Shown here: one piece after another, positions 8,864-17,530 of the stretch
How the letters are laid out: each line of letters opens with the position of its first letter
Numbering within the stretch: position 1 is the stretch's first letter
NCBI RefSeq assembly: GCF_023617245.1
Contig: NZ_CP067396.1
Location: 4,588,001 to 4,652,000 of the forward strand
Origin: Lysobacter enzymogenes
GTDB lineage: Bacteria; Pseudomonadota; Gammaproteobacteria; Xanthomonadales; Xanthomonadaceae
Direction of reading: 5' to 3'
DNA length: 64,000 bases
Notes under the pieces: model-generated
Told to the model about the DNA's origin: nothing
The model's database searches: none
Seen by the model: only the letters and a program-made list of their open reading frames with translations
Program-made: the position numbers and the translations under genes

Positions 8864-9937
8864 TCACAGCGTCAACGCCACGTCCTTCGCCTGCGCATCC
8901 GCGGGTGGCGCGCCGTGGTTCCAGAACGCCTCCACCCACGGCCGCACCAGATCGAGCTGGGTCGAAGCGCCGCGCACCGCGCCGAAACGGCGCAGATTGT
9001 CGGATTGCAGCGCCAGCATGCGCGCGTCCTGGTCGTTGACCCGCTTGAGCAGCGGCCACACCAGCGCGCGCACCAGCCACGCCGGCGCCCAGCGGTTTTC
9101 GACGTGCAGGCTCGCGAACACCGAGGTCGTCGCCGCGTCGACCGGCGCGAAGTGCAGGCTGATGCGGACGATGCCGCCGTTGGCGTAGCGGTATTCGATC
9201 TGCGCGCTGCCGGGCGCATCGAACAGCGCGCGCTCGCTTTCGCGCGGCGATTCGAACAATCGGTACAGCAGGCCCGATTGCTGGGCCTGGCCGAGGTAAT
9301 CGACCGCGAACCCCTGCGGCGACGGCACGAAGCGCGCGGTCGCCGGCCGGCGCGCGCCGCCGCGCCGGACCAGGCCCGGATGGATCCAATGCGTGTGCAG
9401 CGGATCGAGGAAGTTCTCGATCGCATCGACGATGTGCGCGCGCCACTGCGTCTGCCACAGGAAGCGGCGCGAGCCGGGCGGATTGCGCCGGACCATCGCC
9501 GGCAATTCGCCCTCGTCGCGGCCGTCGGGCCGCAGCCAGATCAGGCCGTCGTGCTCGCGCACCGCCGCGGCGCGCACGCGCACCTGCGGCAGCGCCGCGT
9601 CGGCCGGCATCCCGGGAATCTCGCACAGCCGGCCTTGCGCATCGAAACGCCAGCCGTGGTACGGGCACGACAGTCCGCCGTCGCTACAGCGTCCCTGCGA
9701 CAGCGGCGCATGCCGGTGCGGACAGCGGTCCTCCAGCGCGAACGCGCGGCCGGCGCCGTCGCGGGCCAGCGCGTACGGCCGGTCGAGCAAGGTCGCCGCC
9801 ACCGGCGCGGCACGCAGGCGCTCGCCGCACAACACCGGGAACCAGCGCGCGGCGTGCGACGGGTGCCAGCCGCCCGCGCGCACCGCGTCCCGCATCGCGC
9901 GGGCTTCAGCGGGATCGTTGCGGTCGTCGGGCGTCAT
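8864..9937 (-). CDS. Rieske non-heme iron oxygenase, alpha-subunit type
   Basis: Encodes 357 residues. The N-terminal Rieske [2Fe-2S] site is C72-P-H74 and C91-P-Y-H94. The catalytic-domain iron motif is N175, D178, H181, H186 (ENFLDPLHTHWIH). The family hydroxylates, demethylates or desaturates organic substrates using electrons from a ferredoxin/reductase, none of which is encoded nearby. It is the last gene of a three-gene operon; its ATG overlaps the stop of the acyltransferase gene (ATGA). The substrate is unknown; a tailoring oxidation of whatever the two upstream genes build is inferred. Confidence 0.88.
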   Translation of the reverse strand: MTPDDRNDPAEARAMRDAVRAGGWHPSHAARWFPVLCGERLRAAPVAATLLDRPYALARDGAGRAFALEDRCPHRHAPLSQGRCSDGGLSCPYHGWRFDAQGRLCEIPGMPADAALPQVRVRAAAVREHDGLIWLRPDGRDEGELPAMVRRNPPGSRRFLWQTQWRAHIVDAIENFLDPLHTHWIHPGLVRRGGARRPATARFVPSPQGFAVDYLGQAQQSGLLYRLFESPRESERALFDAPGSAQIEYRYANGGIVRISLHFAPVDAATTSVFASLHVENRWAPAWLVRALVWPLLKRVNDQDARMLALQSDNLRRFGAVRGASTQLDLVRPWVEAFWNHGAPPADAQAKDVALTL

Positions 9938-11049
9938 AGTTCGAATCTTCGCATGATCGGCACCCCGGCCCGGCGGGTCAGCGCCGACAGCCAGCCCAGC
10001 GCGCGCTGCGTGCGCGCCGGCAGGTGGCGGGCGTAGACCGCGCTGTACTCGATGCTCGGCTGGCCGCCGCGCAGGCGCTTGAAGCCGGCCGCGCCGGCGC
10101 TGAAGTTGATCGCATCGCCGCTGGCGATGGCGCGTTCGAACGTGGTCGCGGTCAGCAGCCGGTACAGGCCCAGCCGCTGCGGCTGGTCGGTGTCGTAACC
10201 GACGATCGGTGTGGTCAGCGTGCGGCCCTGGCGGAACACCCCGGCGATGCACATCAGTTGCCCGGCCTCGTCGCGGAAGCCGTCCAGCTGCAACAGCCCG
10301 GCGCGATGCCAGCTGCGCACGAAGGCCTCGGTGTAGCGCGGATTGCAGCGCGAATAGCGATCCATGTACAGCCGCGCGTACAGCCAGGCGATGCGCGCGT
10401 AGTCGGCTCCGCCGATGTCGCCATCGCCGGCGCGGTGCGGCTGCTTCCGCGCCAGACGCAGATCGATCTGCAGATTGTGGCGGCGCTGCGCCAGCGCGGC
10501 GACGTCGCGGAACAAATACACCTGCCGGCTCGGGATCAGCAGGAAGCCCAGGCGCTCGCATTCCTCCAGCCAGTCGGCGTGATCGTCGCGATTGAGCGAG
10601 CGCAGCCACACCGCATGCCCGGGCCAGCGCTGCAGCGCGCCCTGCAGCAGGCGCTGCGCGCAACCGATCCGCCAGCGCGGATACAGATTGGTCGACAGCC
10701 ACCAGTTGTTGATCGCCACCGCGCGGTCGATGCGCGCGCCGCGCAGCCAGCGGTCGAGGCCGCGGCCGGCGGCGCGGATCGGCGCGCCCAGCAGCGCCGG
10801 CGCGTAGCGCAGCGCTTCCTCGGTGGCGTAGGCGCCGTAGGTGGTGCGCGGCGAGCAGACCCAGGCGTTGTCCTGCGCCTCGCCGTCGTCGATGCTGACC
10901 GGATAACTGCGCTCGCCGTCGTCGATCAACTCCGCATGGGTATCGAGATTGGCGACCAGTGCGCGCGAATCGGCGCCGACGTGGATGCGCGCGAACGCGT
11001 GCGCGCGCTGGGAGAACGTTTCGTCGGCGACGCGCGCGGCGGCGTTCAC
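9934..11049 (-). CDS. GNAT/FemAB-like acyltransferase
   Basis: Encodes 371 residues. The C-terminal half (about 160-330) resembles the GNAT_6/FemAB-like fold, which acylates amines using acyl-CoA or aminoacyl-tRNA: LYARLYMDRYSRCNPRYTEAF, GLLQLDGFRDEAGQLMCIAG, then GYDTDQPQRLGLYRLLT and INFSAGAAGFKRLRG. The N-terminal half (HAELIDDGERSYPVSIDDGE, PRTTYGAY) resembles substrate domains of such proteins. The start is GTG 11049, giving VNAAARVADETF, chosen because it overlaps the ATP-grasp stop as GTGA. It is the middle gene of a coupled operon and its substrate is unknown. Confidence 0.8.
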   Translation of the reverse strand: MNAAARVADETFSQRAHAFARIHVGADSRALVANLDTHAELIDDGERSYPVSIDDGEAQDNAWVCSPRTTYGAYATEEALRYAPALLGAPIRAAGRGLDRWLRGARIDRAVAINNWWLSTNLYPRWRIGCAQRLLQGALQRWPGHAVWLRSLNRDDHADWLEECERLGFLLIPSRQVYLFRDVAALAQRRHNLQIDLRLARKQPHRAGDGDIGGADYARIAWLYARLYMDRYSRCNPRYTEAFVRSWHRAGLLQLDGFRDEAGQLMCIAGVFRQGRTLTTPIVGYDTDQPQRLGLYRLLTATTFERAIASGDAINFSAGAAGFKRLRGGQPSIEYSAVYARHLPARTQRALGWLSALTRRAGVPIMRRFEL

Positions 11050-12206
11050 AGGTCCGGCAACTCCTCGCCGTCCCATTCGATGTCGCGCGTGGCCGCCTCG
11101 CGCAGGCCGCCGCCGCGGCGCAGCGCGCTGGCGGCGTAGGCGCCCAGGTCGGCCAGCCCGCCCAATGGCGGCAGGCGGTCGCCGGCTACCGACAGCACGT
11201 CGTCGGCGCGGCGCCAGTCGCGCAGCCACGCGCGCGCGCGGCCCTGCGCCAACGCCTGCGCCAGTCCCGCGCCGAGCATCACCGGCGCCAACATGCGCGG
11301 CCGCGCCGGGCGCGCATCGACGCAGGCGATGTCCGCGCCGAGCAACGCCGCCGGCAGGTCGTCGCCGGCGCCGAACAGATGCACGCCGCTGGTCGCGCGC
11401 GGATTGCATTCCAGCACCGTCGCGCTGCCGTCGTCGCCGACGATCCAGTCGAACGAGATCTGTCCGGTGTAGCCGATCTTGGCGACGAAGCGTTCGACGA
11501 AACCGCGGATCGTCGCGTTCGGCGCGGGCTCGAAATAAAAACTGGAACTGCGGCTGAGCCGGTATGTCGGACGGTAAACCGAATGCGCGAGCAACCGGCC
11601 GCGATCGGCGACGCTGTAGGAGCACAGCTCGGTGCCGGCGTGGAAACGCTGCGCGACCCACGCCTGCGCCAGCGGCAGCGGCGCCGCATCGGCCGGCATG
11701 CCTTGCGGATACAGGCGCACATGCACGCCGAAACGCGAATACTCGGGCTTGAGCACCAACGGCCGGCCCGCGGCCCAGGCGCGCGCCTGCTCGAGATCGC
11801 TTACCTCGGCGCTGTCGGGCACGTTCGCGCCGCAACCGCGCGCCAGTTCGAGGAAACGCAGCTTGCTGTGCAGCTCGCGCAGCTTGTCGAACTCGTCCAC
11901 CAGCACGCGCACGCCGGCCGGCAGCGCGCCGCGATAGCGCGACAGCCAGAATGCCTCCTCGCAGGTCGGCACGACCAAGTCGATGCGGCGCTGCGCGACG
12001 ATGCGGGCGAGGTCGGCCGCGAAGCGCGCCGCGTCGAAGCGCGGGCCGGCGATCGGCTCGCTCGCGCCCACCGCGTTCGACCAGCCCGACAGGCGGCAGG
12101 ACACGCTGTCGGCCACCATCGCCCCAACCCGCCCGTCGCGGCGGAAGCGGCGGGCGATTTCGAGGGCGGCGGGCGCGCGGGCGCCGAGAACGAGGACGTT
12201 GGGCAT
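11046..12206 (-). CDS. ATP-grasp ligase, CPS-L-chain type
   Basis: Encodes 386 residues. SEEN: a pre-ATP-grasp Rossmann start (NVLVLGARAPAALEIARRF), an ATP-grasp lysine block RPLVLKPEYSRFGVHV, an EQ-type hinge replaced by WVAQRFHAGTE, and the Mg2+-binding block TVLECNPRATSGVHLF. The family joins a carboxylate to an amine or thiol through an acyl phosphate. The start is the ATG of MPNVLVLG; the 44 codons upstream are shadow. It is the first gene of the ATP-grasp, acyltransferase, Rieske operon. The 406 bp upstream, shared with a divergent gene, presumably hold its promoter. The product is unknown. Confidence 0.85.
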   Translation of the reverse strand: MPNVLVLGARAPAALEIARRFRRDGRVGAMVADSVSCRLSGWSNAVGASEPIAGPRFDAARFAADLARIVAQRRIDLVVPTCEEAFWLSRYRGALPAGVRVLVDEFDKLRELHSKLRFLELARGCGANVPDSAEVSDLEQARAWAAGRPLVLKPEYSRFGVHVRLYPQGMPADAAPLPLAQAWVAQRFHAGTELCSYSVADRGRLLAHSVYRPTYRLSRSSSFYFEPAPNATIRGFVERFVAKIGYTGQISFDWIVGDDGSATVLECNPRATSGVHLFGAGDDLPAALLGADIACVDARPARPRMLAPVMLGAGLAQALAQGRARAWLRDWRRADDVLSVAGDRLPPLGGLADLGAYAASALRRGGGLREAATRDIEWDGEELPDL

Positions 12207-12612
12207 GGCAGCGCGGCGGAGTGGACAGGCGGACACGACGCGCGCGACAGCGGCGAAACGACCGGACGGCCGGCAAGCATCGAAGCATGTGACCGTGTTG
12301 GCAAGTCTTGCGACGGCTTGCGTTGCACGGCCGCGCACGCCGCCAGCGTATTTTGCGAGCGGCCGCGTTCAAGAACCGCAACGGCGAACGCCGGATCGCC
12401 GCCCGTCGCCGCAGACGCCCGCGCCGGCCACCGTCAGCGGCGATAGTTAGTCTTCGAAACCAAGGACTTAACCAGCGCCGCACCTGCCGCACCGACCATG
12501 CTGGGGTCCGCCCCAGGTACTCCCGCGCCACGCCGGCCTGCTAGGGTCGGACCGCTGAAAACGCTTTCCCTGCGCGCCGGCACGGCCGGACGCCCACCAG
12601 GAGGGTTTTCCC
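12207..12612. other. Divergent intergenic region, no gene seen
   Basis: A 406 bp spacer lies between the minus-strand ATP-grasp operon and the plus-strand orphan at 12613. It is less GC-biased in places (GATAGTTAGTCTTCGAAACC near 12443-12462) and must hold both promoters. No ORF with convincing codon use, no repeat of families A-C and no clear operator was found. A good ribosome-binding site (AGGAGGG) lies at 12599-12605 just before the next gene. Confidence 0.5.
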
Positions 12613-13518
12613 ATGGCCGACGCAAGCTCGGGAGTCTCCGGCTCCGACTCTTCCCAGAACGCCCAGAACGCCGCCGACCGCGCCGCCGAAACCGCAGCGG
12701 CGCAACAGGCCGCAGCCGATAAAGCCGCCACCGAAGCCGCGGCCGCCGCCGCGCTGAATTCCGTGCAGGCAGCGCCGGTCGACCTCAGCATCTCGCCCGC
12801 GGCGATCTCGCAACTCAGCGCCATGACCGTGGACACGGTGCCCAGCCTGTCCTCGCTACAGACGCTGGGCGGCGTGCCCACCGCCGCGACCTACGCCGAC
12901 ATCGCCCAGGCGACCGCCACCCCGACCACGCCGGCGGTCACCGAATACAACGCCTGGTCGGCGAGCTTCAGCATCACCCCGAACGACCCGGCCACGGTGG
13001 AAACCGCGCCGCTCAGCGCCGTCTCGATCAACGTCGGGTTGAATCACGTCGGCGACATCAACGCCAACCTCGAAGCGCGCATGGGCATCGCCCCGGCGCA
13101 GGTCACCTTCGCCGGCGCCGTGAGCTATACCAACGGCGTCACTACCTACGGCCTGAGCGGCGTAGCCGGCCCGTTCGGCGGCATCGCCGACCCGAATTAC
13201 GGGATCACCGCCACCACCGCGACCGAACTGGATTTTGGCAAGCTCGGTCTCAGCCTCAACGTCAATGCGAACGCCGACGGATTCACCAATGGCAGTTTCA
13301 ACGCCAACTACAGCACACCACTGTCCGAGAACTGGACCGGCTCGGCCGCCATCAGCGTCAGCGCAGATCGAAACGGACCGACTGCCGTCGACGGCACCAT
13401 CGGCGCCCATTACAACTCCGGCGGCGCTTCGCTCGGGGTGACCGGGAGCGGGCGGGTGGATACGCGGACCGGCGATGTCAGCGGTGGGGCGAAATTCAAT
13501 CTGGGGATCAAGTTTTGA
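12613..13518 (+). CDS. Orphan protein: Ala-rich coiled N-terminus plus beta-strand-rich, barrel-like C-terminus
   Basis: Encodes 301 residues; not recognised. Residues 1-50 are Ala/Gln-rich and probably helical (NAADRAAETAAAQQAAADKA). After a Pro/Thr linker, residues about 115-301 are a chain of short alternating strands separated by Gly/Asn/Asp turns (LGLSLNVNANADGFTNGSFN, WTGSAAISVSADRNG), ending in KFNLGIKF. A terminal Phe with alternating hydrophobics is the outer-membrane barrel signature, but there is no signal peptide, which is odd for such a protein. AGGAGGG upstream supports the start. It may be exported by a signal-less route or be a soluble beta protein. Confidence 0.7.
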   Translation: MADASSGVSGSDSSQNAQNAADRAAETAAAQQAAADKAATEAAAAAALNSVQAAPVDLSISPAAISQLSAMTVDTVPSLSSLQTLGGVPTAATYADIAQATATPTTPAVTEYNAWSASFSITPNDPATVETAPLSAVSINVGLNHVGDINANLEARMGIAPAQVTFAGAVSYTNGVTTYGLSGVAGPFGGIADPNYGITATTATELDFGKLGLSLNVNANADGFTNGSFNANYSTPLSENWTGSAAISVSADRNGPTAVDGTIGAHYNSGGASLGVTGSGRVDTRTGDVSGGAKFNLGIKF

Positions 13519-13642
13519 GTTTGCTCGCCATCGCGGCAAACCGAATCAATCGATATGTCTGTCGTTACGATGACTGGAACGCGGATCTGATCCACTCGAT
13601 GAAACGATGCAGGTGCGCTGTCCTGCCTGTGAAGCATCCGCC

Positions 13643-14215
13643 TCAGTCCTTACATTTGTCGGACGACGGCATCTCGGATACATCAGCCACTACGAAGCGA
13701 GAAATGTCGCCGGGGCGATGCTTCTCTACCCAGGCCTTGGCAGCATCCACGTCGGGACGAAAAACCCAGCGGAAATCCCTCCATTTCCCCGGGCCGCCCT
13801 GAGCGCTTCCGGCATGGAGATAAAGATCCGTGACGTAAACGATCTGCCCGGGCTCGACCCGAAAAACCGGGATGGTCCGATCCCTGCAGAAACGCAGTTC
13901 GTAGCTGGCCCCTTGCACCAGGTTGCCTGTGGCGTACCACGCGACCGACGACAGGCCGATGGTTTCCTCGCCCTTCGATACGCCCAGAAAGTAGCCGTCC
14001 ACCGGCTGCGAGTTCATGCGCGCGGGGATGAAGCCGTGGAAATCGAAAGCCCCGCCTTTCATCTTTCCAGGAAAAGCATAGATCGCGACATTTTCGACAT
14101 TCGCATGCGCGCCGATCAACAACAACGAATTCTTGCTCCAATCGATGCGATCCAGGTTCGGCGCCTATGTGCCGCCGGACAGCCCTATCGCCATGATCGA
14201 TGCCAGCAGCCTCAC
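13643..14215 (-). pseudogene. Small exported protein gene interrupted by an in-frame TAG
   Basis: GTG 14215 follows a perfect TAAGGAGG by 5 nt and opens a signal-peptide-like segment (VRLLASIMAIGLSGGT). Codon 17 is TAG (14165-14167). The same frame then continues without another stop for 173 codons (APNLDRIDWSK, LLLIGAHANVENV, WRDFRWVFRPD, to SSDKCKD). No family was recognised. Either the gene is inactivated, or translation restarts at one of three tandem TTG codons (14117-14125), giving a 160-residue form without export signal, or the stop is a sequencing error. Codon use on both sides of the stop is normal for this genome, so any inactivation is recent. Confidence 0.6.
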
Positions 14216-14253
14216 GCGTCCCTCCTTAGCCGTTGCAAACCGACGAGCCGGTA

Positions 14254-14281
14254 CAAAAAAACGCCAGCTTTCGCTGGCGTC
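14254..14281 (-). terminator. Rho-independent terminator of the pilT-pilU unit
   Basis: On the minus strand, CGCCAGC and GCTGGCG pair around a four-base GAAA-type loop and are followed by a run of seven T. It lies 31 bp past the pilU stop. Confidence 0.85.
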
Positions 14282-14311
14282 TTCGGAAAATCAGCTGGAT
14301 GCGGCCGAGCC

Positions 14312-15478
14312 TCACCGCACCTCCGCCACCTCAACCCCATCCAACCCCTGCGACAAGGTCCGCGCGTCGCCGCCCTGCGCCAGCTTGATCCGCAGGCGCA
14401 CTTCGTTCTGCGAGTCGGCGTAGCGCAGCGCGTCCTCGTAGCTGATCTCGCCGCCCTGGTAGAGCTCGAACAGGGCCTGGTCGAAGGTCTTCATGCCCAA
14501 CTGGGTGGATTCCTTCATCAGCTCCTTGAGCTTGTGGATCTCGCCGTCGCGGATGTAGTCCTGCGCCAGCGGGGTGCCGAGCAGGATCTCCATCGCCACG
14601 CGCCGGCCCTTGCCGTCGGGGGTCGGGATCAGCTGCTGGGCGACCACGCCCTTGAGGTTCAGCGACAGATCCATCAGCAGCTGGTTGCGGCGGTCTTCGG
14701 GGAAGAAGTTGATGATGCGGTCCATCGCCTGGTTGGCGTTGTTGGCGTGCAGGGTGCACAGCACCAGGTGGCCGGTTTCGGCGAAGGCGATGGCGTGGTC
14801 CATGCCTTCGCGGGTGCGCACCTCGCCGATCATGATCACGTCCGGCGCCTGGCGCAGGGTGTTCTTGAGCGCGGCTTCCCAGCTGTCGGTGTCGATGCCG
14901 ACTTCGCGCTGGGTGATGATGCAGCCCTCGTGCCGATGCACGAATTCGATCGGGTCTTCGATGGTGATGATGTGGCCGGTCGAGTTCTGGTTGCGGTAGC
15001 CGATCATCGCCGCCAGCGAGGTCGACTTGCCGGTGCCGGTGGCGCCGACGAAGATGATGATGCCGCGCTTGGTCATCGCCAGCGTCTTGATGATCGGCGG
15101 CAGGTTCAGTTCGTCGACGCTGGGGATCTTGGTCTCGATCCGGCGCAGCACCATGCCGACCTGATTGCGCTGGTAGAAGCAGCTCACGCGGAAGCGGCCG
15201 ACACCGGTGACGCCGATGGCGAAGTTGCACTCGTGGGTCTTTTCGAACTCCTCGCGCTGCTGCGGGCTCATCACGTTGAGCACGAGGTCGCGGCTCTGCT
15301 GCGGGGTCAGCGGGTTCTGGGTGATCGGGGTGATCTTGCCGTGCACCTTCATCGACGGCGGCATGCCGGCGGTGATGAACAAGTCCGAGGCGCGCTGGTG
15401 CGCCATCAGCTTGAGGAAGGAGGTGAAGTCGATCGCGCCGGAGGCGGTGGTCGGGTTGGACGGGGCGGGCGTGTTCAT
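14312..15478 (-). CDS. pilU: Type IV pilus retraction ATPase PilU
   Basis: Encodes 388 residues of the secretion-type hexameric ATPase family. It works with PilT at the cytoplasmic base of the type IV pilus. SEEN: Walker A GATGTGKS, Asp box FVHRHEGCIITQREVG region, Walker B DVIMIGEVR, His box HLVLCTLHANNA. The C-terminal extension past the ATPase core and ITQREVGID in place of the PilT INQREVHRD mark it as PilU rather than PilT. It follows pilT by 113 bp in the same direction and is followed by a terminator. Confidence 0.95.
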   Translation of the reverse strand: MNTPAPSNPTTASGAIDFTSFLKLMAHQRASDLFITAGMPPSMKVHGKITPITQNPLTPQQSRDLVLNVMSPQQREEFEKTHECNFAIGVTGVGRFRVSCFYQRNQVGMVLRRIETKIPSVDELNLPPIIKTLAMTKRGIIIFVGATGTGKSTSLAAMIGYRNQNSTGHIITIEDPIEFVHRHEGCIITQREVGIDTDSWEAALKNTLRQAPDVIMIGEVRTREGMDHAIAFAETGHLVLCTLHANNANQAMDRIINFFPEDRRNQLLMDLSLNLKGVVAQQLIPTPDGKGRRVAMEILLGTPLAQDYIRDGEIHKLKELMKESTQLGMKTFDQALFELYQGGEISYEDALRYADSQNEVRLRIKLAQGGDARTLSQGLDGVEVAEVR

Positions 15479-15591
15479 GCGGCTACCTCCTCGGGAGGTC
15501 GATTACGGCGGCGTGGATCGCCGGGGGGATGGGTTCGCGGCAGGGCGCGGCGTCGAGGCGGCGGCGCGGGGCCGCGCCGCCGGATGCGGCG

Positions 15592-16629
15592 TCACTCGAA
15601 CAGGCGCTTGTCCTTGGCGTATTCCTTGGCCTGCGGGCGCAGGATCAGGCCGCGCTTGACCAGGTCCTGGAGGTGCTGGTCCAGGGTCATCATGCCGTAG
15701 GCCTGGCCGGTCTGGATCGCCGAGTACATCTGCGCGACCTTGTCCTCGCGGATCAGGTTACGGATCGCCGGGATGCCGACCATGATCTCCCAGGCCGCGG
15801 TGCGGCCGCCGCCGACCTTCTTCAGCAGCGCCTGCGAGATCACCGCGCGCAGCGATTCGGACAGCATCGAGCGCACCATCGGCTTCTCGCCGGCGGGGAA
15901 CACGTCGATGATGCGGTCCACGGTCTTGGCCGCCGAGGAGGTGTGCAGGGTGCCGAACACCAGGTGGCCGGTTTCCGCCGCGGTCAGCGCCAGGCGGATG
16001 GTTTCCAGGTCGCGCAACTCGCCGACGAGGATGTAGTCGGGGTCTTCGCGCAGCGCCGAACGCAGCGCCTCGTTGAAGCCGTGCGTGTCGCGATGGACTT
16101 CGCGCTGGTTGATCAGGCACTTCTGCGAGGTGTGCACGAACTCGATCGGGTCTTCGACCGAGAGGATGTGCGCGTACTCGTTCTTGTTGATGTGGTCGAT
16201 CATCGCCGCGAGCGTGGTCGACTTGCCCGAGCCGGTCGGCCCGGTCACCAGGATCAGGCCCTGCGGCTGCTCGATCAGCTGGCGGAAGATCGGCGGGCAG
16301 CCCAGGTCCTCCAGGCTCAGCACCTCGGAGGGAATGGTGCGGAACACCGCGCCGGCGCCGCGGTTCTGGTTGAAGGCGTTGACGCGGAAGCGCGCCAGGC
16401 CGGGGATCTCGAACGAGAAGTCGACTTCCAGGAACTCTTCGAAGTCGCGCCGCTGCTTGTCCGACATGATGTCGTACACCAGGGCGTGGACCTGCTTGTG
16501 GTCCAGGGCCGGGATGTTGATCCGGCGCACGTCGCCATCGACCCGGATCATCGGCGGCAGGCCGGCCGAAAGATGCAAGTCGGATGCTTTGTTCTTTACC
16601 GAAAACGCCAGAAGTTCGGCGATATCCAT
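15592..16629 (-). CDS. pilT: Type IV pilus retraction ATPase PilT
   Basis: Encodes 345 residues, the standard PilT length. It powers pilus depolymerisation, twitching and DNA uptake. SEEN: Walker A GPTGSGKSTT, INQREVHRDT, Walker B DYILVGELRD, His box HLVFGTLHTSSA, and the AIRNLIRE motif of retraction ATPases near the C-terminus. The start is the ATG of MDIAELLAF; the longer frame upstream is spurious. It is divergent from yggS with a 178 bp shared promoter region. Confidence 0.97.
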   Translation of the reverse strand: MDIAELLAFSVKNKASDLHLSAGLPPMIRVDGDVRRINIPALDHKQVHALVYDIMSDKQRRDFEEFLEVDFSFEIPGLARFRVNAFNQNRGAGAVFRTIPSEVLSLEDLGCPPIFRQLIEQPQGLILVTGPTGSGKSTTLAAMIDHINKNEYAHILSVEDPIEFVHTSQKCLINQREVHRDTHGFNEALRSALREDPDYILVGELRDLETIRLALTAAETGHLVFGTLHTSSAAKTVDRIIDVFPAGEKPMVRSMLSESLRAVISQALLKKVGGGRTAAWEIMVGIPAIRNLIREDKVAQMYSAIQTGQAYGMMTLDQHLQDLVKRGLILRPQAKEYAKDKRLFE

Positions 16630-16807
16630 GCGTGCTCCCCGCACTGCTCTAGGACCCGCCTCGCGGGTCCGGAAAAACCAGCCACTTGGTTCCGCTGCCG
16701 TGGAACGGCCCGATCGCAACCGTAAAGCTGGAACCAAACCACCCCCAAGAGGCAGTATAGCCCCGCAACGGCTGCGCCGTTCCACCCTTTCTCACAGGAT
16801 TTCCCGC

Positions 16808-17500
16808 GTGCACGAGCACGTCCTTCACGACATCTTGCAACAGTTGCGCGACGCGGCGCACGACGTCGGCCGGCCGGTTCCTCGATTGCTTGCGGTCAGT
16901 AAGACCCAGGATGAGACCGCGGTCGCGAATCTGGCGCTGCAGGGCCAGGACGCCTTCGGCGAGAACTACGTTCAGGAGGCGGCCGGCAAGCGCGCGGCCA
17001 TGGCCGCCACCGCCGTGGCCGGGCGGGCGCTGGAGTGGCACCTGATCGGCCACCTGCAATCGAACAAGGCCGCCGAGGCGGCGGCGCTGTTCGACTGGGT
17101 GCACACCGTGGACCGGCCCAAGCTGGTCGCGGCGCTGGCCCGCCACCGCGGCGCGGACGCGCCGCTGAACGTGTTGATCCAGGTCAACATCGACGACGAG
17201 GCCAGCAAGCACGGCTGCCGCCCCGACGAGGTGCCGGCGCTGGCCGCGGCGATCGCCGCCGAGCCGGCGCTGCGCCTGCGCGGTCTGATGGTGATCCCGA
17301 CCCCGCACGCCGAGCCCGAACAACGCCGGCCGTCGTTCCGACGCGCCAAGGCCCTGTTCGACGCCCTCGCCGCCGACCGTGCCGGCGTGGACACCTTGTC
17401 GATGGGGATGAGCGACGACTTCGCCATCGCCATCGCCGAGGGCGCGACCCTGGTGCGGATCGGCACCGCCCTGTTCGGCGCGCGCGCGCGGCCGGCATAA
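16808..17500 (+). CDS. yggS: YggS family pyridoxal-phosphate homeostasis protein
   Basis: Encodes 230 residues from a GTG start (VHEHVLHDILQQ), since no upstream ATG fits the family N-terminus. YggS/PLPBP binds PLP without known enzymatic activity and buffers PLP and branched-chain amino acid pools. SEEN: the PLP lysine in LLAVSKTQ, FGENYVQEA, WHLIGHLQSNK, VNIDDEASKHG, RGLMVIP and LSMGMSDDF with TLVRIGTALFG. It is divergent from pilT; proC lies two genes downstream. Confidence 0.95.
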   Translation: MHEHVLHDILQQLRDAAHDVGRPVPRLLAVSKTQDETAVANLALQGQDAFGENYVQEAAGKRAAMAATAVAGRALEWHLIGHLQSNKAAEAAALFDWVHTVDRPKLVAALARHRGADAPLNVLIQVNIDDEASKHGCRPDEVPALAAAIAAEPALRLRGLMVIPTPHAEPEQRRPSFRRAKALFDALAADRAGVDTLSMGMSDDFAIAIAEGATLVRIGTALFGARARPA

Positions 17501-17530
17501 CCAGCGCGGCGGCACGGCGGCGCGGGCGCC

